A program made the position numbers and the translations under genes. Positions 1-5,035 of a DNA stretch of 5,035 nt are shown piece after piece. The notes below the pieces were generated by a model. The model made no database searches and was not told where the DNA came from. It saw nothing but the letters and a program-made list of their open reading frames with translations. Source of the stretch: an uncultured Polaribacter sp. (lineage in GTDB: Bacteria > Bacteroidota > Bacteroidia > Flavobacteriales > Flavobacteriaceae); the NCBI GenBank assembly GCA_913050305.1, contig CAJXAS010000127.1:1-5035 (forward strand), in the 5' to 3' direction. Numbering within the stretch: the stretch's first letter is position 1; every line of letters starts with the position of its first letter.

Positions 1-1601
1 ATTTCTTGTGATAATTTACTATTCTGATAAGAAACAATCACACTTTCTATATTCGTGAAACTTTTTATTTTTAATAAACTGTAAGGACTAGTAAAAACAT
101 CTAAAACAACCGTTTTTTCTTTTGCAATTTCCTGCAACCAAACCAATTCTTTATTAGACATTTTATAGCTTTTCCATGGGTGTAAATTAGATTTATGAAG
201 ACCAATAATTACATAATTATATGGTTTTAATTTTTTAATAAGTCCATCTAAATTGTTGTCTGAAACAACCGTTACTTTTGCATATTTTTTTAACATATCT
301 ACAAAAGATTTATTTTCTGCAGAACCTAATTTAACATAAGCAATCTTTTGTTTTTCTAAGTTTGTAATTGGTACGTTATTATTTTTATTTTTTAGAAGTG
401 TTAATGAGTTTTTTATCAATTCTCTATGGAGTAACTCATCCTCTATCCTATTTAAATCAGCTTCAATATTTTCTACAATAATCGGCTTATAAGAATGTAA
501 ACCTGCCCAATATTTAGCTTTTAATATTTTTCTAACAGAAAAATCTAATCGTTCTTTTGTTAATGTTCTTGTCTCTAATGCTTTTTTTATAATTGCTATT
601 GATGCTGGTACATCTTGAGGAATCAATAATAAGTCGTTACCTGCTTGCAATGCTGCTAGGTCTATTTGCGCAGAAGTTGCATAGTTAGCCGCACCTTTCA
701 TATTTAAACCATCCGTAATAATTAAACCCTGAAAGCCTAATTTTTCTTGTAGCAAATGCGTTACAACATTTTTAGAAAGTGATGTGGGTAAATTCATATC
801 CGCCTCTAAACTAGGTATGTTTAAGTGAGCAGTCATAACACTGGCTAAACCAACATCAAAAGTTTTTTTGTACGGATATAATTCTATAGAATCTAAACGC
901 GCTTCATCAAAATTTAAAAGTGGTAAGGTATGGTGAGAATCTGTTGCTGTATCTCCATGACCAGGAAAATGTTTACCATTTGCTAAAACACCCTCACTCT
1001 GCATTCCTTTAATAAAAGCAATTGCTTTTTGTGTAACATTCTCTTTACTTTCGCCAAAAGAACGATTTCCAATAATAGGGTTTGCTGGGTTTGTATTAAT
1101 ATCTATTACGGGTGCAAAATTTACATGAATTCCAATTCTTTTAGCATGCTGCCCTAGATGTTTTCCAAATTGCTTTATTAAAGAATCATTTCTAATGGCA
1201 CCTAAAGTCATGTTCCAAGGAAAACGATACGTATTCTTTAAGCGCATATCTAAACCCCATTCACCATCAAAACCAATTAATAAGGGAACTTTTGAAAGAG
1301 CTTGATACTTATTATTTAGAATGGCTTGTTTTTCCGGAGTTCCTTGCATAAAAATCAAATTACCTACGTGATATTTTGTAATCATTTCAGTAATAAAATC
1401 TTCGTGTTTTTGAGCTAAATTAGAATAAGCCTGTACCATATAAAGTTGGCCTATTTTTTCATCAATAGACATTTCTTTCATAATACTATCTACCCAAATA
1501 TTTTGTGCTTCAAAATCTATAGTTCTTAATGGATCTAATCTTTGTGAAACCATCGTAGAACCGATAAGAGTTAATAAAAGCAATAGTATGTTTTTCTTCA
1601 T
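1..1601 (-). CDS. Exported GH3 beta-N-acetylhexosaminidase-type enzyme (NagZ-like catalytic domain), 3' end beyond the window
   Basis: The frame is open from the ATG at 1601-1599 to the left edge, giving 533 residues with no stop. Residues 1-19 are a signal peptide (KK, then a leucine run, small residues near S19) without a lipobox Cys, so a periplasmic or secreted product is expected. The GH3 N-terminal TIM-barrel domain covers about residues 35-375. Visible landmarks are GFDGEWG (D112), GNRSFG (R180), KHFPGHGDTATDSHH (K210, H211, and the D221/H223 pair that replaces a general acid in NagZ-type GH3) and TDGLNMKG, whose D297 is the expected nucleophile. From about residue 395 (SLTLLKN at 399-405) a GH3 C-terminal-like alpha/beta region begins and is cut by the edge. 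By family this should hydrolyse beta-N-acetylglucosaminides, perhaps peptidoglycan fragments; the substrate is inferred. Flavobacterial relatives, as I recall them, are near 1000 residues with a C-terminal beta-lactamase-like domain; that part is not visible here. The start has an A-rich leader and no Shine-Dalgarno sequence. Confidence 0.93.
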   Translation of the reverse strand, partial: MKKNILLLLLTLIGSTMVSQRLDPLRTIDFEAQNIWVDSIMKEMSIDEKIGQLYMVQAYSNLAQKHEDFITEMITKYHVGNLIFMQGTPEKQAILNNKYQALSKVPLLIGFDGEWGLDMRLKNTYRFPWNMTLGAIRNDSLIKQFGKHLGQHAKRIGIHVNFAPVIDINTNPANPIIGNRSFGESKENVTQKAIAFIKGMQSEGVLANGKHFPGHGDTATDSHHTLPLLNFDEARLDSIELYPYKKTFDVGLASVMTAHLNIPSLEADMNLPTSLSKNVVTHLLQEKLGFQGLIITDGLNMKGAANYATSAQIDLAALQAGNDLLLIPQDVPASIAIIKKALETRTLTKERLDFSVRKILKAKYWAGLHSYKPIIVENIEADLNRIEDELLHRELIKNSLTLLKNKNNNVPITNLEKQKIAYVKLGSAENKSFVDMLKKYAKVTVVSDNNLDGLIKKLKPYNYVIIGLHKSNLHPWKSYKMSNKELVWLQEIAKEKTVVLDVFTSPYSLLKIKSFTNIESVIVSYQNSKLSQE

Positions 1602-1689
1602 TCTAATTGTTCAGTATTTTTTTTAGCTTTTTAAAGAATTTAAGCTGCTTTTATTTTTCAATACACTTCCCAAACGCACCTCATAATTT

Positions 1690-1712
1690 ATTTTACTTGT
1701 ATAAGATAAAAT
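1690..1712 (-). repeat. Imperfect A+T-rich hairpin after the 161-residue gene
   Basis: ATTTTACTT (1690-1698) and AAGATAAAAT (1703-1712) pair around a GTAT loop with one bulged base. The element starts 7 bases past the stop of the gene at 1719-2204. No T-run follows it in the minus direction and it has almost no G+C, so termination is doubtful. The rest of the 117-base gap before the GH3 gene shows no clear promoter; TGCGTTTG on the minus strand is only a one-mismatch match to the flavobacterial -7 element and has no TTG at the right distance. Confidence 0.2.
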
Positions 1713-1718
1713 CAATTT

Positions 1719-2204
1719 TTATAACAAAAAACGCTTGTGCCAGCTTTCCTTTGCGGGAACCTCCCATTTATTTTCAAAATCTTCTTTAGTAGCTACCATG
1801 TTATTAAATACAATAGTTTCTAAAGTTACTTTCTGTTCTTTGGCATACCTCTGAAAATCAGTTAATTTTACTAAATTAATATGCTCATTATCTTTGAAGG
1901 TAACATTCATCTTATTCATTAGTTCTAATTGCAATTCCTTTTCTAACGCCTGTATGAAACGAACAGAACTGTCTATAGAGCAACCAGAGACATTGTTAAA
2001 ACTCTCATCCACAGCCAATACTAAAAACTGATTATACTTAAAAGTAAAAGAACCCTTTAAATCGTCTCCATGGCGTGTCCATTGATTGATGAAATCTTCT
2101 GCTCTTATCGAAATAAATTCGACTTCTTTAGCTGTAAACTCTCTATCCGATTGATAAATCCAAACCCGTGAATTCTGAGGTAAATTATTATATTGTGTAA
2201 ACAT
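1719..2204 (-). CDS. Conserved Bacteroidota protein of unknown function (161 aa), often mislabelled 'ABC transporter ATPase'
   Basis: I recognise this as a small soluble family widespread in Flavobacteriia whose members are commonly named 'ABC transporter ATPase' in databases. The sequence does not support that name: there is no P-loop (GxxxxGKS/T), no LSGGQ-type signature and no Walker B strand in the whole protein. There is no signal peptide or membrane segment, so it is probably cytoplasmic. Segments that look like family signatures are RVWIYQSDREF (residues 13-23), FLVLAVDE (60-67), GCSIDSSVRFIQALEKEL (74-91, with C75 and D78), NKMNVTF (97-103), VFNNMV (132-137) and the C-terminal WEVPAKESWHKRF (147-159). 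It starts at ATG 2204 after a run of ten A residues and a G. It lies 72 bases after the exonuclease stop on the same strand and is a possible co-transcript. Its function is unknown. Confidence is high that it is a real gene and low for any biochemical role. Confidence 0.88.
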   Translation of the reverse strand: MFTQYNNLPQNSRVWIYQSDREFTAKEVEFISIRAEDFINQWTRHGDDLKGSFTFKYNQFLVLAVDESFNNVSGCSIDSSVRFIQALEKELQLELMNKMNVTFKDNEHINLVKLTDFQRYAKEQKVTLETIVFNNMVATKEDFENKWEVPAKESWHKRFLL

Positions 2205-2276
2205 CTTTTTTTTTTAGATTTTTCGTTTATACGAGACTTTTATAACAGATTATAATATATCTAAAAATCTCAGAGT

Positions 2277-3104
2277 CTATCTTAAGTTAAACTTTTGCTG
2301 CAATGCTTGCAACTTATCTTCGTCTGACATCTTTTCTTTTGGTGCAGACATTCTTTCTTTTATTTCTTTCAAGACCTTTTTTGTATACAATGGGAAATCT
2401 GCATTCTGAATCCAATTGTTATACCCTGGGTTTTCTGCAAATACAGCTTCAACTGTTCTTCCTTTGTGTTTACCAAAAGAGAAAATTTCTTGATTCTCGT
2501 CATTCATCAAAATAAAGCCTGCAAAATCTGCTCTTATACCGTGTGTAGAAAACTTACTTAAAGCCGCTACTGAGTTCTCTATATCATCATATTTATCTAA
2601 CTGTGCTAGCAATATTTCATACGTTGCATTCGTATCTGCTGCAGCCCCATGTGCACCTTCTAGCTCCTTCCCGCAATAAAATTGATATCCAGCACCTAAA
2701 GTTCTTTGTTCTTTTTTGTGGAAAATAACCTGTACATCAATCGCCTTTCTATCTTTCATATCAAAGTCAATTCCTGCTCGCATTAACTCCTCTGCCAACA
2801 AGGGAATATCAAAACGATTAGAATTAAAACCAGCCAAATCGCAACCGGCAATCATGTCGCTTATCGTACTAGCTAATTCTTTAAAAGTTGGTTCTGTAAC
2901 TACTTTTTCATTTGTAATTCCATGAACATCTATAGACCCTTGTGGAATTTCCATTTCCGGATTTACCAACCATGTTTTACTTTCTTTATTCCCATTAGGG
3001 AACACTTTTAAAACAGCAATTTCTACAATTCTGTCTGTTGCAATATTTACGCCTGTCGTTTCTAAATCGAAAAATACAATTGGTTTTGTTAAGTTTAAGT
3101 TCAT
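2277..3104 (-). CDS. DEDDh-family 3'-5' exonuclease (DnaQ/epsilon-like) with ExoX-type C-terminal module
   Basis: This 275-residue cytoplasmic enzyme should remove nucleotides from 3' ends by two-metal catalysis. All DEDDh motifs are present. Exo I is FFDLETTGV with D13 and E15. Exo II is AGFNSNRFDIPLL with N94 and D99. Exo III is GAHGAAADTNATYEIL with H152 and D157 in the H-x4-D spacing. After the RNase H-like nuclease domain (about 7-170), residues about 195-247 form a second module containing FSFGKHKGRTVEAVFAENPGYNNWI, which resembles the C-terminal domain of exodeoxyribonuclease X-like proteins. The last 25 residues are charged and look flexible. It is a stand-alone protein, not fused to a polymerase or a UvrC-like domain. 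Whether it proofreads, trims DNA in repair or degrades RNA cannot be told from sequence. The start at 3104 places the first strand directly ahead of Exo I, and the leader is A-rich without a Shine-Dalgarno sequence. Confidence 0.93.
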   Translation of the reverse strand: MNLNLTKPIVFFDLETTGVNIATDRIVEIAVLKVFPNGNKESKTWLVNPEMEIPQGSIDVHGITNEKVVTEPTFKELASTISDMIAGCDLAGFNSNRFDIPLLAEELMRAGIDFDMKDRKAIDVQVIFHKKEQRTLGAGYQFYCGKELEGAHGAAADTNATYEILLAQLDKYDDIENSVAALSKFSTHGIRADFAGFILMNDENQEIFSFGKHKGRTVEAVFAENPGYNNWIQNADFPLYTKKVLKEIKERMSAPKEKMSDEDKLQALQQKFNLR

Positions 3105-3153
3105 TTTTTTATTTTATTATTCAAGCAAAATCAGGAAACTCTCTATAATTTTT

Positions 3154-3182
3154 TATATTTTTAAAAACCTTAGCAGTGTCAA
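3154..3182 (-). promoter_or_regulatory. Candidate promoter for the exonuclease gene
   Basis: On the minus strand TTGACA (3182-3177) is followed after 17 bases by AATATA (3159-3154), about 50 bases before the exonuclease ATG. The TTG also fits the -33 element of Bacteroidota promoters, but there is no matching TAnnTTTG; the nearest is TGATTTTG, closer to the gene, with one mismatch. In sequence this A+T-rich the -10 match means little, so this is a weak call that rests mainly on TTGACA and position. Confidence 0.25.
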
Positions 3183-3240
3183 TAACTTTAGGTTTAATAA
3201 GATATATAGACCTTATTTCTCTCTAAATTTATTAATCTAA

Positions 3241-3279
3241 CTTTAATGTTTAAAGATAAAAAAAATAAAGTTTTTTTTA
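3241..3279. repeat. Two adjacent A+T-only dyads in the 250-base gap, possible weak bidirectional terminator
   Basis: CTTTAA-TGT-TTAAAG (3241-3255) is a perfect 6-bp dyad. It is followed at once by T-A8-TAAAG-T8-A (3257-3279), a 9-bp A/T stem with a 5-base loop that ends in a T-run on either strand. They lie about 75-115 bases past the stop of the TlpA-like gene. Without G:C pairs the stems would be weak. The rest of the gap 3105-3354 holds the candidate exonuclease promoter and otherwise no gene that I can support; the longest ATG frame noticed there is about 26 codons with biased composition. Confidence 0.3.
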
Positions 3280-3354
3280 ACCTTTTACGTTCAGTTTCTA
3301 AATATATTATTATCAAAAATAAATGAGAGCATAAAATGATTTGAAGAAGTAGAT

Positions 3355-3879
3355 TTAATCTTTTAAAAAGGTCTGAAATTCTGCTTCTAAAGATTCAAAG
3401 TCAAAAGACTGCTCATAAAATTTTCGTTTATTTTTATTATAAATTAAAGTTGCTGGAATTGCACCAGACCAATTAGAATCGATAGATTTAAACCAACTAT
3501 CATCTTTACCATTGTCTAATAAAACAACTTTAGATTGCAAATTTTTCTTTACAATAAAAGGGATCACTCTTTTATTAATTTGCTTCGGAAAATCTAAACT
3601 TACCAATAAAACGTCTATTCCTTTGGTAGCGTATACGCTCTTCAATTTTTCGAAAGCTGGCAACTCTTTTACACAGGGTGCGCACCAAGTTGCCCAAAAA
3701 TTAACAACATATATTTTATCACCTTTTTGCTCTAAAAGGGGTTTTAACTCTTTATAGCTGTATAATTTTACAGTTACTCCAGAAGTGTCTATCTCTTGTT
3801 TTTCTTTAGCTGAAACTTCTTTTTTACAGGAAATAAAACCTAAAAAAATAAAACAGATAACAATAGATTTTAATTTCAT
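3355..3879 (-). CDS. TlpA/ResA-like thioredoxin-fold lipoprotein
   Basis: This 174-residue protein has a lipoprotein signal peptide: MKLK, a hydrophobic stretch, then FISC with C18 as the likely lipidated Cys. The residues after it, KKEV, loosely resemble the K-plus-acid surface-export signal of Bacteroidota lipoproteins, so either periplasmic-facing or surface anchoring is possible. The thioredoxin-fold domain runs from about 35 to 172. Its redox centre is NFWATWCAPCVKELP with C66 and C69 (WCAPC, typical of TlpA/ResA proteins), and the cis-proline is P142 in GAIPAT. C66, C69 and C18 are the only Cys residues apart from C9 in the signal peptide. The family reduces or exchanges disulfides on exported proteins, for example in cytochrome c maturation, but no partner gene is visible and the target is unknown. 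It lies 84 bases after the nuclease stop. Short hydrophilic linkers 19-34 fit a tether to the lipid anchor. Confidence 0.9.
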   Translation of the reverse strand: MKLKSIVICFIFLGFISCKKEVSAKEKQEIDTSGVTVKLYSYKELKPLLEQKGDKIYVVNFWATWCAPCVKELPAFEKLKSVYATKGIDVLLVSLDFPKQINKRVIPFIVKKNLQSKVVLLDNGKDDSWFKSIDSNWSGAIPATLIYNKNKRKFYEQSFDFESLEAEFQTFLKD

Positions 3880-3894
3880 TTTATAAAATTACAC

Positions 3895-3932
3895 ATTAAT
3901 TAACTAAAAAAAACTCGTTAACAGGTATTAAT
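3895..3932. repeat. Nested dyad upstream of the TlpA-like gene
   Basis: ATTAAT (3895-3900) and ATTAAT (3927-3932) flank the pair TTAAC (3900-3904) and GTTAA (3917-3921), giving nested inverted repeats in the 84-base gap between the S1/P1 nuclease stop and the TlpA-like start. Just beyond lies the perfect palindrome ATTTTTAAAAAT (3936-3947). These could be an operator or processing site, but such short A/T arms are expected by chance in this composition. No flavobacterial -7/-33 pair is evident in the gap. Confidence 0.15.
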
Positions 3933-3963
3933 GCTATTTTTAAAAATTTTTATCTTTCAGCTT

Positions 3964-4746
3964 TTATGCAAAAATATCATTCAATATTTTTGCCAAACGA
4001 ATTCCTCCTCTCTGCAACTGCTCTCTAACAGTCCCGAAATGCTCATAAGAATATTTGTAACGTATATTTTCACCTACTTCAACAGATTTATAAATACTTC
4101 TTGTTACTTCATGAATTTCATCTACCCAATCCACTAAAGTTCCTGCTTCAATTGCTTTAACTTGCTTTTTAGATAAGTCTTGAGCACTTTCTGCCAATTC
4201 TAAATAACTCATGTTCCAATATTCAATCATTTTCGTATCCCAAACAGCATGTAAATTGGTTCCTTTTCCAAACCATTGAACCTTTACTGAATTTCCTCCT
4301 TTATCCTCTTTCTGTCCAATATGCATTGGTTGGTGTAAATCTCCTACAAAATGAACCAACATTTTTAAATGAAAAGACTTGTCTTCAAAAGAGCTTTCGC
4401 TATTTTTTAAAACTTCGATACATTTATTAATACCTGTAACTAAATCTCCTTTTGGATTTTTAGATGCCTCTGCGTAAGATTGATCCAAATCCATATTTAC
4501 ATAATGCCAAGGATAATATTTACTAAATGCTCTATCTGATTTTATTTCATCTGCATAGGTAGATACAAATGCTAGGCTTTGCCCTTTTAACAATTTGTCT
4601 ATTTTCTTTTTAGCTCTTTTCTTTAAATGATTTTCAGCAATTTCCCCTGTTACTCTATGTCCATTTTGTCCCCAAAAAACTACTTCCTCTGTTGCTGGTT
4701 TTGCAAAGAAAAAAGTAGCGATTAATAAAAATAATTTAAATTTCAT
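3964..4746 (-). CDS. S1/P1-type zinc nuclease (single-strand nuclease / 3'-nucleotidase), exported
   Basis: This 260-residue protein has an N-terminal export signal (MKFK and a hydrophobic run to about residue 15). It carries the full set of zinc ligands of the S1/P1 family: W25 and H30 in WGQNGHR, D66 in YADEI, H81 in WHYVN, H132, D136 and H142 in HFVGDLHQPMH, and H166 and D170 in NLHAVWD. The spacings 132/136/142 and 166/170 match the P1 nuclease pattern. Enzymes of this family use three zinc ions to cut single-stranded DNA or RNA and remove 3'-phosphates from nucleotides; an extracytoplasmic role in nucleic-acid or phosphate scavenging is inferred. The only Cys is C109, so the disulfides of the fungal enzymes are absent. 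In P1 the Trp ligand is the mature N-terminus. Here it follows EEVVF, with no standard signal-peptidase site directly before it, so the mature start is unclear. The gene starts at ATG 4746 and diverges from the SPFH gene. Confidence 0.93.
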   Translation of the reverse strand: MKFKLFLLIATFFFAKPATEEVVFWGQNGHRVTGEIAENHLKKRAKKKIDKLLKGQSLAFVSTYADEIKSDRAFSKYYPWHYVNMDLDQSYAEASKNPKGDLVTGINKCIEVLKNSESSFEDKSFHLKMLVHFVGDLHQPMHIGQKEDKGGNSVKVQWFGKGTNLHAVWDTKMIEYWNMSYLELAESAQDLSKKQVKAIEAGTLVDWVDEIHEVTRSIYKSVEVGENIRYKYSYEHFGTVREQLQRGGIRLAKILNDIFA

Positions 4747-4803
4747 TGTAAAAATTTTATATATGTTTTTGCGAAGTTATAAAAAAAATGTGTCACAATT
4801 ATT

Positions 4804-4834
4804 TTCAAACTAATAAAATAATTGGCTATATTTG
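4804..4834 (+). promoter_or_regulatory. Flavobacterial-type promoter for the SPFH gene
   Basis: TATATTTG (4827-4834) is an exact match to the Bacteroidota -7 consensus TAnnTTTG. The -33 element, normally TTG, would be TTC (4804-4806) with a 20-base spacer, one mismatch from consensus. Transcription would start near 4838-4841, leaving a leader of about 30 bases before the ATG at 4869. This is the strongest promoter match in the window. No equally good element was found for the divergent nuclease gene; TTAGTTTG on the minus strand is a one-mismatch -7 with no TTG at suitable distance. Confidence 0.5.
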
Positions 4835-4853
4835 TGATATCAATTTAATATCA
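4835..4853. promoter_or_regulatory. Dyad directly after the SPFH -7 element
   Basis: TGATAT (4835-4840) and ATATCA (4848-4853) form a perfect 6-bp inverted repeat around 7 bases, immediately after TATATTTG and across the expected transcription start. It could be an operator half-site pair or a small hairpin at the 5' end of the transcript. Arms this short and A/T-rich can arise by chance. Confidence 0.3.
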
Positions 4854-4868
4854 TTATAAATAATTATT

Positions 4869-5035
4869 ATGAAAATAGAAAAAATCATCAAGCCCGCTAA
4901 CGGTTACTTAATGTTAGTTATAGTTCTTACAGTCTTTTTTGGAAGCATTGCATTTTCAGTTCAACAAGAAACTGCTGTGTACCTTTTAATAACAATAGCT
5001 AGTTTTATTGGCTTTTTTGGCTTTATTCTAGTGAA
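4869..5035 (+). CDS. N-terminus of an SPFH/Band 7 domain membrane protein, 3' end beyond the window
   Basis: The first 55 codons are open to the right edge. The opening MKIEKIIKPANGYLMLV closely resembles the start of flavobacterial SPFH (stomatin/prohibitin/flotillin/HflK) proteins of about 300 residues. Two hydrophobic segments are visible, about residues 15-31 and 37-54, separated by QQETAV, and the sequence reaches FILV, where the family normally passes into the first SPFH strands. The SPFH domain itself lies outside the window, so the call rests on recognising the N-terminal signature. Such proteins oligomerise at the inner face or outer face of the cytoplasmic membrane and scaffold membrane domains or proteases; the specific role here is unknown. 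The ATG at 4869 follows an A/T-only leader without a Shine-Dalgarno sequence, about 35 bases after the TATATTTG promoter element. Confidence 0.75.
   Translation, partial: MKIEKIIKPANGYLMLVIVLTVFFGSIAFSVQQETAVYLLITIASFIGFFGFILV

Noticed and set aside
1607..1789. Plus-strand open frame of 60 codons over the gap before the GH3 gene
   Set aside because: It has a low-complexity Phe/Leu/Ser composition typical of A/T-rich noncoding sequence, runs into the 3' end of the 161-residue gene on the other strand, and matches no family that I recognise.
2234..2278. AGACT...AGTCT with nested AGAT...ATCT around the exonuclease stop, considered as a terminator
   Set aside because: The arms are 4-5 bases with long unpaired interiors and no T-run directly after the structure; chance is the simpler explanation.
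2303..2925. Plus-strand frames at 2303-2515 and 2716-2925
   Set aside because: Both lie inside the well-supported exonuclease gene on the opposite strand and are antisense shadows.
3247..3327. Small plus-strand frame of about 26 codons in the 250-base gap
   Set aside because: Its composition is Lys/Ile/Phe/Asn only, as expected from A/T-rich DNA, and it overlaps the two dyads. There is no evidence of coding.
3512..4137. Plus-strand frames at 3512-3757 and 3931-4137
   Set aside because: They are antisense to the TlpA-like gene and to the 3' part of the S1/P1 nuclease gene, with no recognisable protein features.
1..5035. A nuclease-based defence system built from the exonuclease and the S1/P1 nuclease
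   Set aside because: One nuclease is cytoplasmic and the other exported, they are separated by a redox lipoprotein and two gaps, and no sensor, helicase, reverse transcriptase, toxin or other defence partner is present. The gene set looks like ordinary core functions.
1..5035. tRNA or rRNA genes, CRISPR arrays, insertion sequences, attachment sites
   Set aside because: I saw no cloverleaf-like segments, regularly spaced repeats, transposase or integrase motifs, or flanking target duplications when reading both strands.

Overview
The window is A+T-rich (about 30% G+C by eye) and dense with genes of a kind typical of marine Flavobacteriia (Bacteroidota). The evidence is the A-rich translation starts without a Shine-Dalgarno sequence, a TAnnTTTG-type promoter element, and families common in that class: an exported GH3 of the NagZ type, a small orphan protein often mislabelled 'ABC transporter ATPase', a TlpA-like lipoprotein and an SPFH protein whose first residues look flavobacterial. 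A Polaribacter- or Tenacibaculum-like genome would fit, but the genus is a guess.

Layout. Five genes lie on the minus strand and one on the plus strand. Read in the minus direction from the right they are: an S1/P1-type zinc nuclease (4746-3964), a TlpA/thioredoxin-fold lipoprotein (3879-3355), a DEDDh 3'-5' exonuclease with an ExoX-like C-terminal module (3104-2277), a 161-residue protein of unknown function (2204-1719) and a secreted GH3 beta-N-acetylhexosaminidase-type enzyme (1601 to the left edge, 3' end missing). The nuclease gene diverges from the start of a plus-strand SPFH/Band 7 membrane protein (4869 to the right edge, 3' end missing). The 122-base divergent gap holds the best promoter in the window, a TATATTTG element for the SPFH gene followed by a 6+6 dyad.

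How the genes work together. The gaps are 84, 250, 72 and 117 bases, so this is not a tightly coupled operon. The exonuclease and the unknown protein (72-base gap, no convincing terminator between them) are the most plausible co-transcribed pair. Three products are predicted to leave the cytoplasm (GH3, TlpA-like protein, S1/P1 nuclease) and would act in envelope glycan turnover, thiol chemistry and nucleic-acid or 3'-nucleotide scavenging. The exonuclease acts in the cytoplasm. I see no defence system, mobile element, CRISPR array, tRNA or rRNA. This reads as ordinary chromosomal housekeeping sequence, and the unknown small protein is the least understood item.
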